Part shown: in pieces, positions 28,730 through 37,254 of the stretch
How positions within the stretch are numbered: the first letter of the stretch is position 1
How the letters are laid out: each line of letters opens with the position of its first letter
Source: Blautia coccoides
Lineage (GTDB): Bacteria; Bacillota; Clostridia; Lachnospirales; Lachnospiraceae
Length of the DNA stretch: 64,000 nt
NCBI RefSeq assembly: GCF_034355335.1
Contig: NZ_CP136422.1
Span: forward strand, 4,064,501-4,128,500
Direction of reading: 5' to 3'
Notes under the pieces: generated by a model
What the model saw: only the letters and a program-made list of their open reading frames with translations
Databases searched by the model: none
Told to the model about the DNA's origin: nothing
Made by a program: the position numbers and the translations under genes

Positions 28730-29394
28730 TCCAGCAGATACCCCTGTCCTCTCTTAGTGTGGATCACACCCTTCTGCCCAATAGATTCTAATTTTGCCCG
28801 AAGCCTTGTGATATTCACGGTCAGGGTATTGTCATCAACAAACAATTCACTGTCCCACAAGTCATTGATCATCACATCCCTGGACACGATCTTTCCCCTG
28901 TTTTTTGCAAGACAATACAGGATTCTGCTCTCATTTTTCGTCAGATCTGTCTCCTGCTCTCCCGCTTTCGCCACACCCCGGGAAATATCCAGAATAAAAT
29001 CACCGCAGGAGATCTCATCTGTATCTTGAGAGCCTGCATGACTTCTCTTCAGCACCGCCTCCACATGGGCCAGCAGGATCTGAGGATTAAAAGGTTTTGC
29101 TATAAAATCATCCGCTCCGTAATTGAGGCACAAAAGCTCATTCATCTCCGTATCCTGACTGGTAATGATGAGCACCGGCAGATCAGAACGCTTTCTCAGC
29201 TCCCTGCAGATATATTTTCCGTCTGCATCCGGCAGAGAGAGGTCCAGAAGCAGAATATCACCTCCCGCACAGCAGATTTTTTCCACTGCATTTTTGTAAT
29301 CTGTGATCTCCCTTGTCTCATAACCGTGCATTTGAAAGAACCGTGCCAGTTCTGTGCGCAGTTTGTCGTCATCTTCCGTTAAAAGAACTTTCAT
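28726..29394 (-). CDS. OmpR/BceR-type response regulator
   Basis: 222-residue regulator: receiver domain with acidic pocket D8/D9 and phospho-acceptor D51 (ILLLDLSLPDADG), then a winged-helix DNA-binding domain (SRDVMINDLWDSELFVDDNTLTVNI...). It is translationally coupled to the downstream kinase. The target is probably the palindrome at 22692-22718 upstream of the Bce-type transporter. The ribosome binding site is weak (AGTAGGG). Confidence 0.92.
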   Translation of the reverse strand: MKVLLTEDDDKLRTELARFFQMHGYETREITDYKNAVEKICCAGGDILLLDLSLPDADGKYICRELRKRSDLPVLIITSQDTEMNELLCLNYGADDFIAKPFNPQILLAHVEAVLKRSHAGSQDTDEISCGDFILDISRGVAKAGEQETDLTKNESRILYCLAKNRGKIVSRDVMINDLWDSELFVDDNTLTVNITRLRAKLESIGQKGVIHTKRGQGYLLE

Positions 29395-29436
29395 TTATAT
29401 CCCTACTTTCTGCATTTTCTGGTCTATATTATCAGA

Positions 29437-29467
29437 AAACCGGACGCAGCCTCTGCCGCATCCGGTT
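29437..29467 (-). terminator. Terminator of glgA
   Basis: Stem AACCGGA-GC / GC-TCCGGTT on the minus strand followed by TTTCT, between glgA and the response regulator gene. Confidence 0.7.
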
Positions 29468-29502
29468 CACTCACACTTACATGTCAGGATCACTCTCTGT
29501 CA

Positions 29503-30945
29503 CTATCCAATCAGCCAGTTGTACATTTCCTCATACTGGTTCGCAGAATTGGACCAGGAAAAATCCTTAGCCATTGCGCGGTCGATCAGTTTATTCCACT
29601 CGCGCTTCCTATCGTAGTATACAGACTCTGCATAGCGAATTGTACTCAGCATCTCATGGGCATTGTAATTCGTAAAGCTGAAGCCTGTTCCTGTACTTTC
29701 AAATTCATTGTATGGTTCTACAGTGTCTTTCAAACCGCCGGTCTCACGCACGATGGGAATCGTTCCGTAACGAAGGCTCATCAACTGGCTCAGGCCGCAT
29801 GGCTCGAACAGAGATGGCATCAGGAACGCATCACATGATGCATAGATTCGGTGAGATAACGCATTGTCATAGAAAATATTGGCGGACACCTTGCCTTGAT
29901 ATTTCCATGCGAAATGGCGGAACATATTCTCGTATCGTTCTTCACCAGTGCCCAGCACTACAAGCTGGATTGCATCCTGGCACAGCTCATCCATTACATA
30001 AGCGATCAGATCCAGACCCTTTTGGTCTGTCAGACGTGACACAATACCGATCATCATAGCCTTTGGATCCTGGTTCAGTCCCAGTTCGCTTTGCAGAGCT
30101 GTCTTGTTCTTTATTTTTTCTTTGCGGAATGTCTTCGCATTGTAGTTCTTCGCTATCATACGGTCAGTTTCGGGGTTATATTCATCATAGTCGATTCCAT
30201 TTACGATACCGCGCAGGTCATGGGCGCGGGCGCGAAGCAGTCCGTCCAGTTTTTCTCCGTAAAATTCTGTCTTGATCTCTTCTGCATAGGTATTACTCAC
30301 AGTTGTTATGGCATCAGCATACACCAGTCCGCCTTTTAAGAGGTTGCCGTCCTTAAACGCCTCCAGCTTGTCAGGGGTAAAATAATATGCCGGAAGTCCG
30401 GTCAGCTCTCGGATCGTCTTAATATCCCAGGTACCCTGGAATTTCAGGTTATGTATGGTCATGATTGTCTTAATTCCCTGATAAAAGGCACCTTCCTGGA
30501 ACCTGTCCTTTAAATAAACCGGTACCAGTCCTGTCTGCCAGTCGTGGCAGTGGATCACATCAGGCCTGAAATCAATTACCGGCAGGATGGATAATGCGGC
30601 TTTTGAGAAAAATGCAAACTTCTCAATGTCGAAACGGATATCACCATAAGGCTGGTATCCTGCAAAATAGTATTCGTTGTCAATGAAATAGAACTTAATA
30701 CCGTCATATTCCATCTGCATAATACCCACGTATTCTCTGCGGTAGCCTATGTCCATATAAAAATGTGTAACATACTGAAGCTGGTTCTTAAACTCTTCCT
30801 TCATGCACATGTATTTGGGGATAATCACCCGCACATCAAATAAATTTTTATCAAAGCACTTGGGCAGCGCGCCGACAACGTCTGCCAGCCCTCCTGTTTT
30901 AATAAACGGTACGGCCTCTGAAGCCACAAACAATATCTTCTTCAC
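29503..30945 (-). CDS. glgA: Glycogen synthase (ADP-glucose)
   Basis: 480-residue GT5 glucosyltransferase extending alpha-1,4-glucan from ADP-glucose. The N-terminal KTGGLADVVGALP motif binds the nucleotide sugar; HCHDWQTGLVP and the C-terminal PSLFEPCGLSQLMSLRYGT with the catalytic Glu are present. It starts with GTG at 30945, with AAGGAGG 7 nt upstream. No other glg genes are adjacent, so storage polymer genes are dispersed in this genome. Confidence 0.95.
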   Translation of the reverse strand: MKKILFVASEAVPFIKTGGLADVVGALPKCFDKNLFDVRVIIPKYMCMKEEFKNQLQYVTHFYMDIGYRREYVGIMQMEYDGIKFYFIDNEYYFAGYQPYGDIRFDIEKFAFFSKAALSILPVIDFRPDVIHCHDWQTGLVPVYLKDRFQEGAFYQGIKTIMTIHNLKFQGTWDIKTIRELTGLPAYYFTPDKLEAFKDGNLLKGGLVYADAITTVSNTYAEEIKTEFYGEKLDGLLRARAHDLRGIVNGIDYDEYNPETDRMIAKNYNAKTFRKEKIKNKTALQSELGLNQDPKAMMIGIVSRLTDQKGLDLIAYVMDELCQDAIQLVVLGTGEERYENMFRHFAWKYQGKVSANIFYDNALSHRIYASCDAFLMPSLFEPCGLSQLMSLRYGTIPIVRETGGLKDTVEPYNEFESTGTGFSFTNYNAHEMLSTIRYAESVYYDRKREWNKLIDRAMAKDFSWSNSANQYEEMYNWLIG

Positions 30946-31044
30946 TGAAATACCCTCCTTCAGTCAGGCACCTCCTCACAAACCTCCCAAGTCTGCCATG
31001 CCTGCATTTTTTAGACAGTATCTCAACCTGCCTATTATAATGAT

Positions 31045-31073
31045 TATACCCTATTTTCAGTGCAATGAAAAGT
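31045..31073 (-). promoter_or_regulatory. Promoter of glgA
   Basis: TTTTCA (31073-31068), 17-bp spacer, TATAAT (31050-31045), in the short gap between spo0A and glgA. Confidence 0.55.
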
Positions 31074-31093
31074 GCTTTTTTCGGCCCTTCTTT

Positions 31094-31888
31094 TTATTTC
31101 TTGTATTCTAATCTGATTTTATCTGCGATCAAAGCAATAAATTCCGAATTGGTGGGTTTGCCTTTTCCTGTGCTCACAGTATAGCCAAACAGCTCATCAA
31201 TGGTATCCATCTTTCCTCTGCTCCAGGCCACCTCAATGGCGTGACGAATTGCCCGCTCTACGCGGCTGGGTGTGGTCTGATGCTTTTTCGCTATGGTCGG
31301 ATATAAGATTTTCGTAATGGAATTCAGCATTTCCATGTCATTCACAGAAAGGATGATGGCATCTCTCAGATACTGATATCCTTTGATATGTGCCGGCACG
31401 CCGATCTCATGGATGATGTTGGTCACATCTGCTTCCAGATTTCTCTCAAAATAGGTACTTTTATCCTCATAGGCATTCACTTTGCGCAGTTCCTTCACTC
31501 TCGTGTCCCTGGACTGCTTGATATGCTTGATGCGGGACAGAAGCATCTTATTGTCAAACGGTTTCATAATATAGTAATTCGCACCCAGATTAAAGGCGTC
31601 TTCTGTAATCTGTTCCTGTCCGACAGCGGATACCACGATAAAAGCGGGATGTTTTTTCAAGTTGCCGTCCCTTCCGACACGCTCCATCACGCTTAATCCG
31701 TCCACTTTCGGCATTATGATATCTAAAAGTACAACGTCCGGTTCTTTTTCTCTGATTATATCGTATATATCGGCGCCATTGTTGGCATGACCTACCAATT
31801 CCAGCTCTTTATCTTCATTGATGAGATTCCCCAGTAAATCCAACATTTTCTCATTATCATCTGCTATAGCGACATTTAACTTTTCCAT
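31094..31888 (-). CDS. spo0A: Sporulation master regulator Spo0A
   Basis: 264-residue response regulator. The receiver has D10/D11 and phospho-acceptor D56 ([13 protein letters not shown]), the same position as in B. subtilis. The DNA-binding domain carries the highly conserved stretch [20 protein letters not shown]. It controls entry into sporulation. GGAGG lies 7 nt before the ATG. It follows spoIVB, the standard order in spore-formers. Confidence 0.98.
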   Translation of the reverse strand: MEKLNVAIADDNEKMLDLLGNLINEDKELELVGHANNGADIYDIIREKEPDVVLLDIIMPKVDGLSVMERVGRDGNLKKHPAFIVVSAVGQEQITEDAFNLGANYYIMKPFDNKMLLSRIKHIKQSRDTRVKELRKVNAYEDKSTYFERNLEADVTNIIHEIGVPAHIKGYQYLRDAIILSVNDMEMLNSITKILYPTIAKKHQTTPSRVERAIRHAIEVAWSRGKMDTIDELFGYTVSTGKGKPTNSEFIALIADKIRLEYKK

Positions 31889-32087
31889 AACTCGTCCTCC
31901 ATGTCATGTTGCTCTTTTTCTTCAGTAAATGACGGGCGCCCTGTTGAATCGTCATTTCTGAAGACTACTTGTATTATATTATCAGTTGTTTTCATAATCA
32001 AGCTAAATCATCTTACAACTTTCACCGTATTCTGTCACATTCATCATTTATTCGACATCTAACCTGATTTTGCAGATATTTTTTTGC
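31889..32087 (-). promoter_or_regulatory. spo0A promoter region with 0A box
   Basis: About 100 bp upstream of spo0A the minus strand has TTGATT, a 17-bp spacer and TATAAT, a good vegetative promoter. Further upstream TTCGACA at 32051-32057 is an exact 0A box (TGTCGAA on the minus strand), suggesting autoregulation. I found no convincing sigma-H promoter. Confidence 0.55.
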
Positions 32088-33290
32088 CTAATCTTCCAGC
32101 ATCTTTTCAATAAAAATGCCGTAACCTTTGGTAGAATCCTGTACAAAAACATGTGTCACGGCGCCAATCAATTTTCCGTTCTGTACAATCGGGCTTCCGC
32201 TCATACCCTGAACAATTCCTCCGGTTGCCGCAAGAAGCTCGGGATCGGTCACCTGTATGGCAAAAGCTTTGTTTGTATCCGCCTGGTCTCTGTAAATATC
32301 TGTGATATTTACTTGATAGGCTTTCACTTCACCTTCCAAATCCGCCAGGATCTGGGCCTCCCCGGTCTCTACCTCCTGTTTGTAGCCCACTTCCATGGAG
32401 GTCAGGGGGAGCTTATACATGCATCCATCATTGACGGAACCGAAGATTCCTTTTTCTGTGTTGACATCAATTGTCCCTATCTTTTTGCTGTCATCGTAAT
32501 CAATATAGCCTGAAAGTTCCCCCGGATTGCCTTTTGTGCCTTTTAGTACGGATACGATCTGTGCCTGATACAATTCTCCGCCGGAGATATCCAGAAGTTC
32601 CCCTGTGTCTGTGTCACTGATCCCATGACCCAGTGCCCCATAGCTTCCGTCCTCCTCCACATAGGTCAGCGTACCGATACCCTGGGTGTTGTCCCTGACC
32701 CAGATTCCCAACTTATATTTCTGGTCTTCACCTAAAACGGGATCAATGGAGATAGGCACTTCCTCTTCCCCGCGTTTTACAAGAAGGGTGACAGGCTTTC
32801 CGTCACAGTCGTGGATCCTGGAGATCAGATCTTTTTTGGAAGTCACAGCTTCCCCGTCAACCTGCAGGATGTAATCCCCTGATTTGGCAATGTTAGCGGC
32901 CGGCTCACAGGGAATTCCATCGCTTCCTATGATTTCCCCTGTATCAACGATCAAAACTCCTTCTGTGTCCATATAAAGGCCTATGGGCATGCCGCACACA
33001 GATACCCATTTGTCCTCTACAGTCTCAACTTTCACATCCTTCAGCGGAACTACTCCCAGCAGGCTGCATGGTATCCGGTAGGTGCCGCTGTCTGCCACGT
33101 TCAGGGTCTCCGGGTAAGTGACCAGGGGATTATCCAGCATTTTGCTGATACCATCCTCATTTCCTGAGCGGACATACAGTGTATCCGGTATGGAGTTTTT
33201 AACCTCCTTATATCCCATTGTGCCGGCTGCAATAATATCTGCTATTAAGAATACGAAAAGAAGGCGCCGATAATTACGCTTTTTCGACAA
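32088..33290 (-). CDS. spoIVB: SpoIVB serine peptidase
   Basis: About 400 residues. In order: N-terminal membrane anchor (RRLLFVFLIADIIAAG), PDZ domain (around EPAANIAKSGDYILQVDGEAV), and S55 peptidase domain with the His in GALGHGISDTDTG and the Ser in GIVQGMSGSPIVQNG. SpoIVB is secreted from the forespore and triggers sigma-K activation. The frame opens as far as 33371, but an intrinsic terminator lies at 33324-33354, so the true start must be inside. TTG 33290, preceded by AAAGGATG, fits best; ATG 33308 is the alternative. Confidence 0.9.
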   Translation of the reverse strand: MSKKRNYRRLLFVFLIADIIAAGTMGYKEVKNSIPDTLYVRSGNEDGISKMLDNPLVTYPETLNVADSGTYRIPCSLLGVVPLKDVKVETVEDKWVSVCGMPIGLYMDTEGVLIVDTGEIIGSDGIPCEPAANIAKSGDYILQVDGEAVTSKKDLISRIHDCDGKPVTLLVKRGEEEVPISIDPVLGEDQKYKLGIWVRDNTQGIGTLTYVEEDGSYGALGHGISDTDTGELLDISGGELYQAQIVSVLKGTKGNPGELSGYIDYDDSKKIGTIDVNTEKGIFGSVNDGCMYKLPLTSMEVGYKQEVETGEAQILADLEGEVKAYQVNITDIYRDQADTNKAFAIQVTDPELLAATGGIVQGMSGSPIVQNGKLIGAVTHVFVQDSTKGYGIFIEKMLED

Positions 33291-33323
33291 AAAATCACAT
33301 CCTTTCATAATTTTTTTTAAAAG

Positions 33324-33354
33324 AAAAAAGGATACACTCTTGTGTACCCTTTTT
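33324..33354 (-). terminator. Terminator of recN
   Basis: AAAAAGG-TACAC / GTGTA-CCTTTTT stem with a 4-nt loop and T-rich tail on the minus strand, directly after the recN stop. It separates the recN transcript from spoIVB. Confidence 0.88.
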
Positions 33355-33371
33355 AGTATGTGATGATTCAT

Positions 33372-35057
33372 CTATTTCAATCTTGTATTTTTTTGTTGAC
33401 GTGCCAAATCTTTCATTTCAGAAGCATTGGATAATACGGCATCTGTTATCCTGTCACCGCCCAGCATCCTTGCAAGTTCCCTCACAGAATCCTGTTCTCC
33501 CAGCTTTTTAATGATGGTCCGTGTCCCCTGGTTTTCCACTTTTTTTTCAATAAGGAAATGGAAATCCGCCTGGGCCGCGATCTGGGGCAGATGGGTGATG
33601 CACAGCACCTGATGCTGTCTTCCGATGACCGCCATCTTTTCTGACACTTTCCAAGCAGTTCTGCCGCTGATCCCCGTGTCAATTTCATCGAAGATCAGGG
33701 TTTCCTTCTCGTCCCTGTCAGCCAATATGGTCTTAATGGCAAGCATGATCCTGGAAAGCTCACCGCCTGACACCACTTTTGTCAGATCTTTTACCGGCTC
33801 ACCGGGATTGGTGGAGATCATAAAGCAGATACGGTCTACACCATTTTCTCCGAAGGACTCACGTCTTATAAAGTCTATCCTGAATTCCACTTCAAGGAAG
33901 TTCAGATCCTTCAGTGCCTGGGTGATCTCGCATTCCAGCTTTTCCGCCCAGGTTTTCCTGGCCTTTGTTAAGTCATTGCTCTTCTGCGTAAGCTCTTCTG
34001 CTTTTTCAGACAGCTCTTTTTTTAGACGTTCCCTGTAAAGCTCAAAATTCCGGAGACGTTCCAGCTCCTTCTCCTTCTCTTCTTTATAAGAAAAGATCTC
34101 AGAAATAGTTTTTCCGTATTTTGCCTTGAGATGATTCACAAGATTCAGCCTCTCCTCAAGCTGCAGAAATTCTTCCTGAGAAAAGGAAAAGTCGTTTAAA
34201 TAGGAGGACAACTCCCTGTTAAAATCGCTTAAAAGTGCATCCACATCATTCAGGGACGCATACAGTCCGGACAAGTTCTCATCAAACTCTGTCACCTGGG
34301 CCAGACGGCGCACAGCTCTTCCGATCCTGTCCGCGCTTCCATCCCTTTCATATCCGGTCTGCTCATATATCTCGTTCAGTGCCTCTGTGATTTTTTTGCC
34401 GTTGATCAGGCGGCGGTATTCTGTCTCCAGCGTTTCATCCTCGCCTTCCGTCAGCCGGGCATCCTCTATCTCACCAATCTCAAATGCAAGAAAATCCATC
34501 TCCCGCTTCCGCTGTTCCCGGTCAAGCTGGTAGGTGGACAACTCTTTTTTCAGATCCGCATATTCCCTGTAAAGCCTGCCCACAATCTCCCTGCCGGACA
34601 AAATATCCTCTCTGCCGTACGCATCCAGAATATCCATTTGTTTTTCCGGATATAATAGGGATTGATGTTCGTGCTGACCGTGAATATCAAGCAGATAGGA
34701 CGCGGCTTCTTTTACCGCGGATACCGTACAGGTTTCACCATTGATCTTGCATATACTTCTGCTCCCGGTAATTTTCCTGCTGATTATAATCTGCCCATCC
34801 TCAGGAAAAATATCCATAGCCTTTAAATGTGACGCTGTTTTTTCATTCACTTCAAAAACCAGCTCCACAAAAGCAAATTCGGCGCCTTCCCGTATCATTT
34901 CCCTGGAAGCTTTCTGTCCCAGTGCCAGATTGACCGAGCCGATGAGTACGGATTTACCTGCACCTGTCTCACCTGTGAGAATGTTCAGGCCTTCCGCAAA
35001 ATCCACTTCTATTTCATCGATCAGCGCCAGATTTTTTACATGTAAATGTACCAGCAT
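33372..35057 (-). CDS. recN: DNA repair protein RecN
   Basis: 561-residue SMC-like ATPase acting early in double-strand break repair. N-terminal Walker A TGETGAGKSVLIGS, long coiled-coil middle, C-terminal signature VVSGGELSRIMLAIK and Walker B LIFDEIDTGISG. It starts 5 bp after argR, the usual clostridial/bacillar pairing. No LexA box is visible because it has no own promoter here. Confidence 0.97.
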   Translation of the reverse strand: MLVHLHVKNLALIDEIEVDFAEGLNILTGETGAGKSVLIGSVNLALGQKASREMIREGAEFAFVELVFEVNEKTASHLKAMDIFPEDGQIIISRKITGSRSICKINGETCTVSAVKEAASYLLDIHGQHEHQSLLYPEKQMDILDAYGREDILSGREIVGRLYREYADLKKELSTYQLDREQRKREMDFLAFEIGEIEDARLTEGEDETLETEYRRLINGKKITEALNEIYEQTGYERDGSADRIGRAVRRLAQVTEFDENLSGLYASLNDVDALLSDFNRELSSYLNDFSFSQEEFLQLEERLNLVNHLKAKYGKTISEIFSYKEEKEKELERLRNFELYRERLKKELSEKAEELTQKSNDLTKARKTWAEKLECEITQALKDLNFLEVEFRIDFIRRESFGENGVDRICFMISTNPGEPVKDLTKVVSGGELSRIMLAIKTILADRDEKETLIFDEIDTGISGRTAWKVSEKMAVIGRQHQVLCITHLPQIAAQADFHFLIEKKVENQGTRTIIKKLGEQDSVRELARMLGGDRITDAVLSNASEMKDLARQQKNTRLK

Positions 35058-35062
35058 ACTCT

Positions 35063-35533
35063 CTACCTTGTACTCTCTTCATAAGCATTGATGATTTTTT
35101 TTATTTTATCCATTAAAATGATCGTATCGTCTGTACTTCTGTTGATGCAGGCAATGGTATCATCTCCTGCAATACAGCCCACCACTTCACTGTAATTCAT
35201 ATTGTCAAGAGCCGCACCTGCTGCATTTGCCATACCGGAAACCGTTTTGATCACCAGAATATTCTGCGCCATCTCCATGGATAGAAAGGCATCCTTGAGA
35301 ACCCTTATGTACTTTTCACTGTTCTGGCTGTCCCTCTGTCCCATGACCGTATATCTGGAGCCGCCGTCCGGCCTGGCGATCTTCATCAGCTTCAGCTCCC
35401 GGATATCCCGTGAAACAGTGGCCTGCGTCACCGCAAAGCCGGCCTCCTGCAGTTTCGCAGCCAGTTCTTCCTGTGTCTCGATGTCATACTGATTGATCAA
35501 ATCTATGATTTTAGAATGTCTGGCAATTTTCAT
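35063..35533 (-). CDS. argR: Arginine repressor ArgR/AhrC
   Basis: 156-residue hexameric repressor: winged helix (IETQEELAAKLQEAGFAVTQATVSRDIRELKL) and C-terminal arginine-binding domain with GCIAGDDTIACI. It regulates arginine synthesis and catabolism genes elsewhere. AAGGAGG precedes the ATG. Cotranscribed between nadK and recN. Confidence 0.96.
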   Translation of the reverse strand: MKIARHSKIIDLINQYDIETQEELAAKLQEAGFAVTQATVSRDIRELKLMKIARPDGGSRYTVMGQRDSQNSEKYIRVLKDAFLSMEMAQNILVIKTVSGMANAAGAALDNMNYSEVVGCIAGDDTIACINRSTDDTIILMDKIKKIINAYEESTR

Positions 35534-35579
35534 GATTCCCTCCTTGTATGGATTTTTGCCCGCAACTGTAAATCCGCTG

Positions 35580-36440
35580 TCAATTTTTCATTTTCCGCCG
35601 CAGCACTTCCAGAAAACTGATATTGCTGATCTTCACGATCTGGGTATCCCTGACGGAACGCCTGATCACGATCCTGTCGCCTGTTGTCATGATCACATTG
35701 GTATCCCCGTCAAAGGAGGCAACCGCCCGCGCCATGCCTTTCTGCCTTCCCTCGCCGATCTCCACGGTGATCTCATCATCCGCCGGAAAGATCACACTTC
35801 TCGTGTTCAGGGTATGGGGTGCCACCGGTGTCATGATCAGAATATTCGTCTCCGGTGATACAATAGGTCCTCCTGCGGAAAGGCTGTAACCCGTGGAACC
35901 CGTTGCCGTGGAAATAATGATCCCGTCTGCTGTATAGGAATTCAGGAACTCCCCGTTTACAAAATTATGAAAACGTGTCACCCGAAGAGGTCCTTCCCTT
36001 CCGATCACAATATCATTGAGTGCCACATCCTCAGCCATAAGCTCTCCCTGATGATAGACCCTTCCGCTTAACATCATCCGCTTTTCGATGGTATACTCGT
36101 CAAGCATGAGGTGATTCAGGGCCGACTCGATACTGGAATGGTCAATCTCCGCCAGATAACCCAAGGTTCCCAGATTAATGCCCAGAAGAGGGATCTGACG
36201 GTCCACCACATCCCTGGCCGCATGGAGAAGCGTGCCGTCCCCGCCCAGGACAATAACACATTCCACCCCTTCCGGAATGGTAGACGCATCTGTATAATGA
36301 TTGTCGGCATCTCTCTCACAGGATTTCTCTGCCCCGATGGTGCACATTTTTCCCTTGCTTTTGAGATATGCCTCCGCCTTTCTGGAAATTTTCAGTCCTT
36401 CGTCTTTTTCACAGTTGGCAATGATAAAAAAATTTTCCAT
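35580..36440 (-). CDS. nadK: NAD kinase
   Basis: 286-residue enzyme making NADP from NAD. The phosphate-binding GGDGTLLHAAR, NLGTLGYLAE and substrate-binding TATGSTGYSLSAGGPIV motifs are complete. It follows tlyA by 4 bp in the block. Confidence 0.96.
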   Translation of the reverse strand: MENFFIIANCEKDEGLKISRKAEAYLKSKGKMCTIGAEKSCERDADNHYTDASTIPEGVECVIVLGGDGTLLHAARDVVDRQIPLLGINLGTLGYLAEIDHSSIESALNHLMLDEYTIEKRMMLSGRVYHQGELMAEDVALNDIVIGREGPLRVTRFHNFVNGEFLNSYTADGIIISTATGSTGYSLSAGGPIVSPETNILIMTPVAPHTLNTRSVIFPADDEITVEIGEGRQKGMARAVASFDGDTNVIMTTGDRIVIRRSVRDTQIVKISNISFLEVLRRKMKN

Positions 36441-36444
36441 TTGT

Positions 36445-37254
36445 CTATTTGTCCAGCTCTCTGTGCGCCTCGCTTACCACTGTATGAACGTCCAGAGCGG
36501 CATCTTCTGCTGGCTCTTCTCCATCTTTTTTCTTTAAGTGCAAAAGGTACTCAATATTGCCTTCCGGGCCTTTGATCGGTGAAAACTCCAGGTGCAGGGC
36601 AGCAAATCCAATACTTTTCGCATACTCCATCACTTTTTCTATGACCTCTTCGTGCACCTGCGGATTTCTGACCACGCCTTTTTTGCCCACCTTTTCTCTT
36701 CCAGCCTCAAACTGGGGTTTGATCAGGCAGACGATCTCGCCGCCTTCCAGGAGCAGCTCCCGGACAGGCAGGAGCACCTTTGTCAGTGAGATAAAGGATA
36801 CGTCTATAGACGAAAATCCGGCTCTCTCTTCCAAATCCTCAGGCACTACATACCGGATATTGGTCCGCTCCATGCAGACCACCCGCTCATCATTTCTCAG
36901 TTTCCAGTCAAGCTGTCCGTGCCCCACATCAATAGCATAGACTTTCACAGCGCCGTTTTGAAGCATGCAGTCTGTAAACCCACCTGTGGAGGAGCCTACA
37001 TCCATGCACACTTTTCCTTCCAACGTGACGCCGAAGCGGTCCATGGCTTTTTCAAGCTTCAGGCCTCCTCTGCTCACATATTTCAGCGTACTGCCCCTGA
37101 CTTCTATCTTCACTGTATCGGCAAACATAGAGCCTGCCTTGTCCTCTTTCTGGTTATCCACATAGACATTTCCTGACATAATAATGGCTTTTGCCTTCTC
37201 TCTGGAAGGTGCAAGCCCCTGTTTTACCAGCATTACATCCAGACGCTCTTTCAT
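36445..37254 (-). CDS. tlyA: TlyA-type rRNA 2'-O-methyltransferase
   Basis: 269-residue protein with an N-terminal S4 RNA-binding domain (ERLDVMLVKQGLAPSREKAKAII) and an FtsJ-like methyltransferase with SAM site MDVGSSTGGFTDCML and the catalytic Lys/Asp set. The family methylates 16S/23S rRNA; older haemolysin labels are misleading. ATGA overlap with dxs shows coupling. Confidence 0.92.
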   Translation of the reverse strand: MKERLDVMLVKQGLAPSREKAKAIIMSGNVYVDNQKEDKAGSMFADTVKIEVRGSTLKYVSRGGLKLEKAMDRFGVTLEGKVCMDVGSSTGGFTDCMLQNGAVKVYAIDVGHGQLDWKLRNDERVVCMERTNIRYVVPEDLEERAGFSSIDVSFISLTKVLLPVRELLLEGGEIVCLIKPQFEAGREKVGKKGVVRNPQVHEEVIEKVMEYAKSIGFAALHLEFSPIKGPEGNIEYLLHLKKKDGEEPAEDAALDVHTVVSEAHRELDK

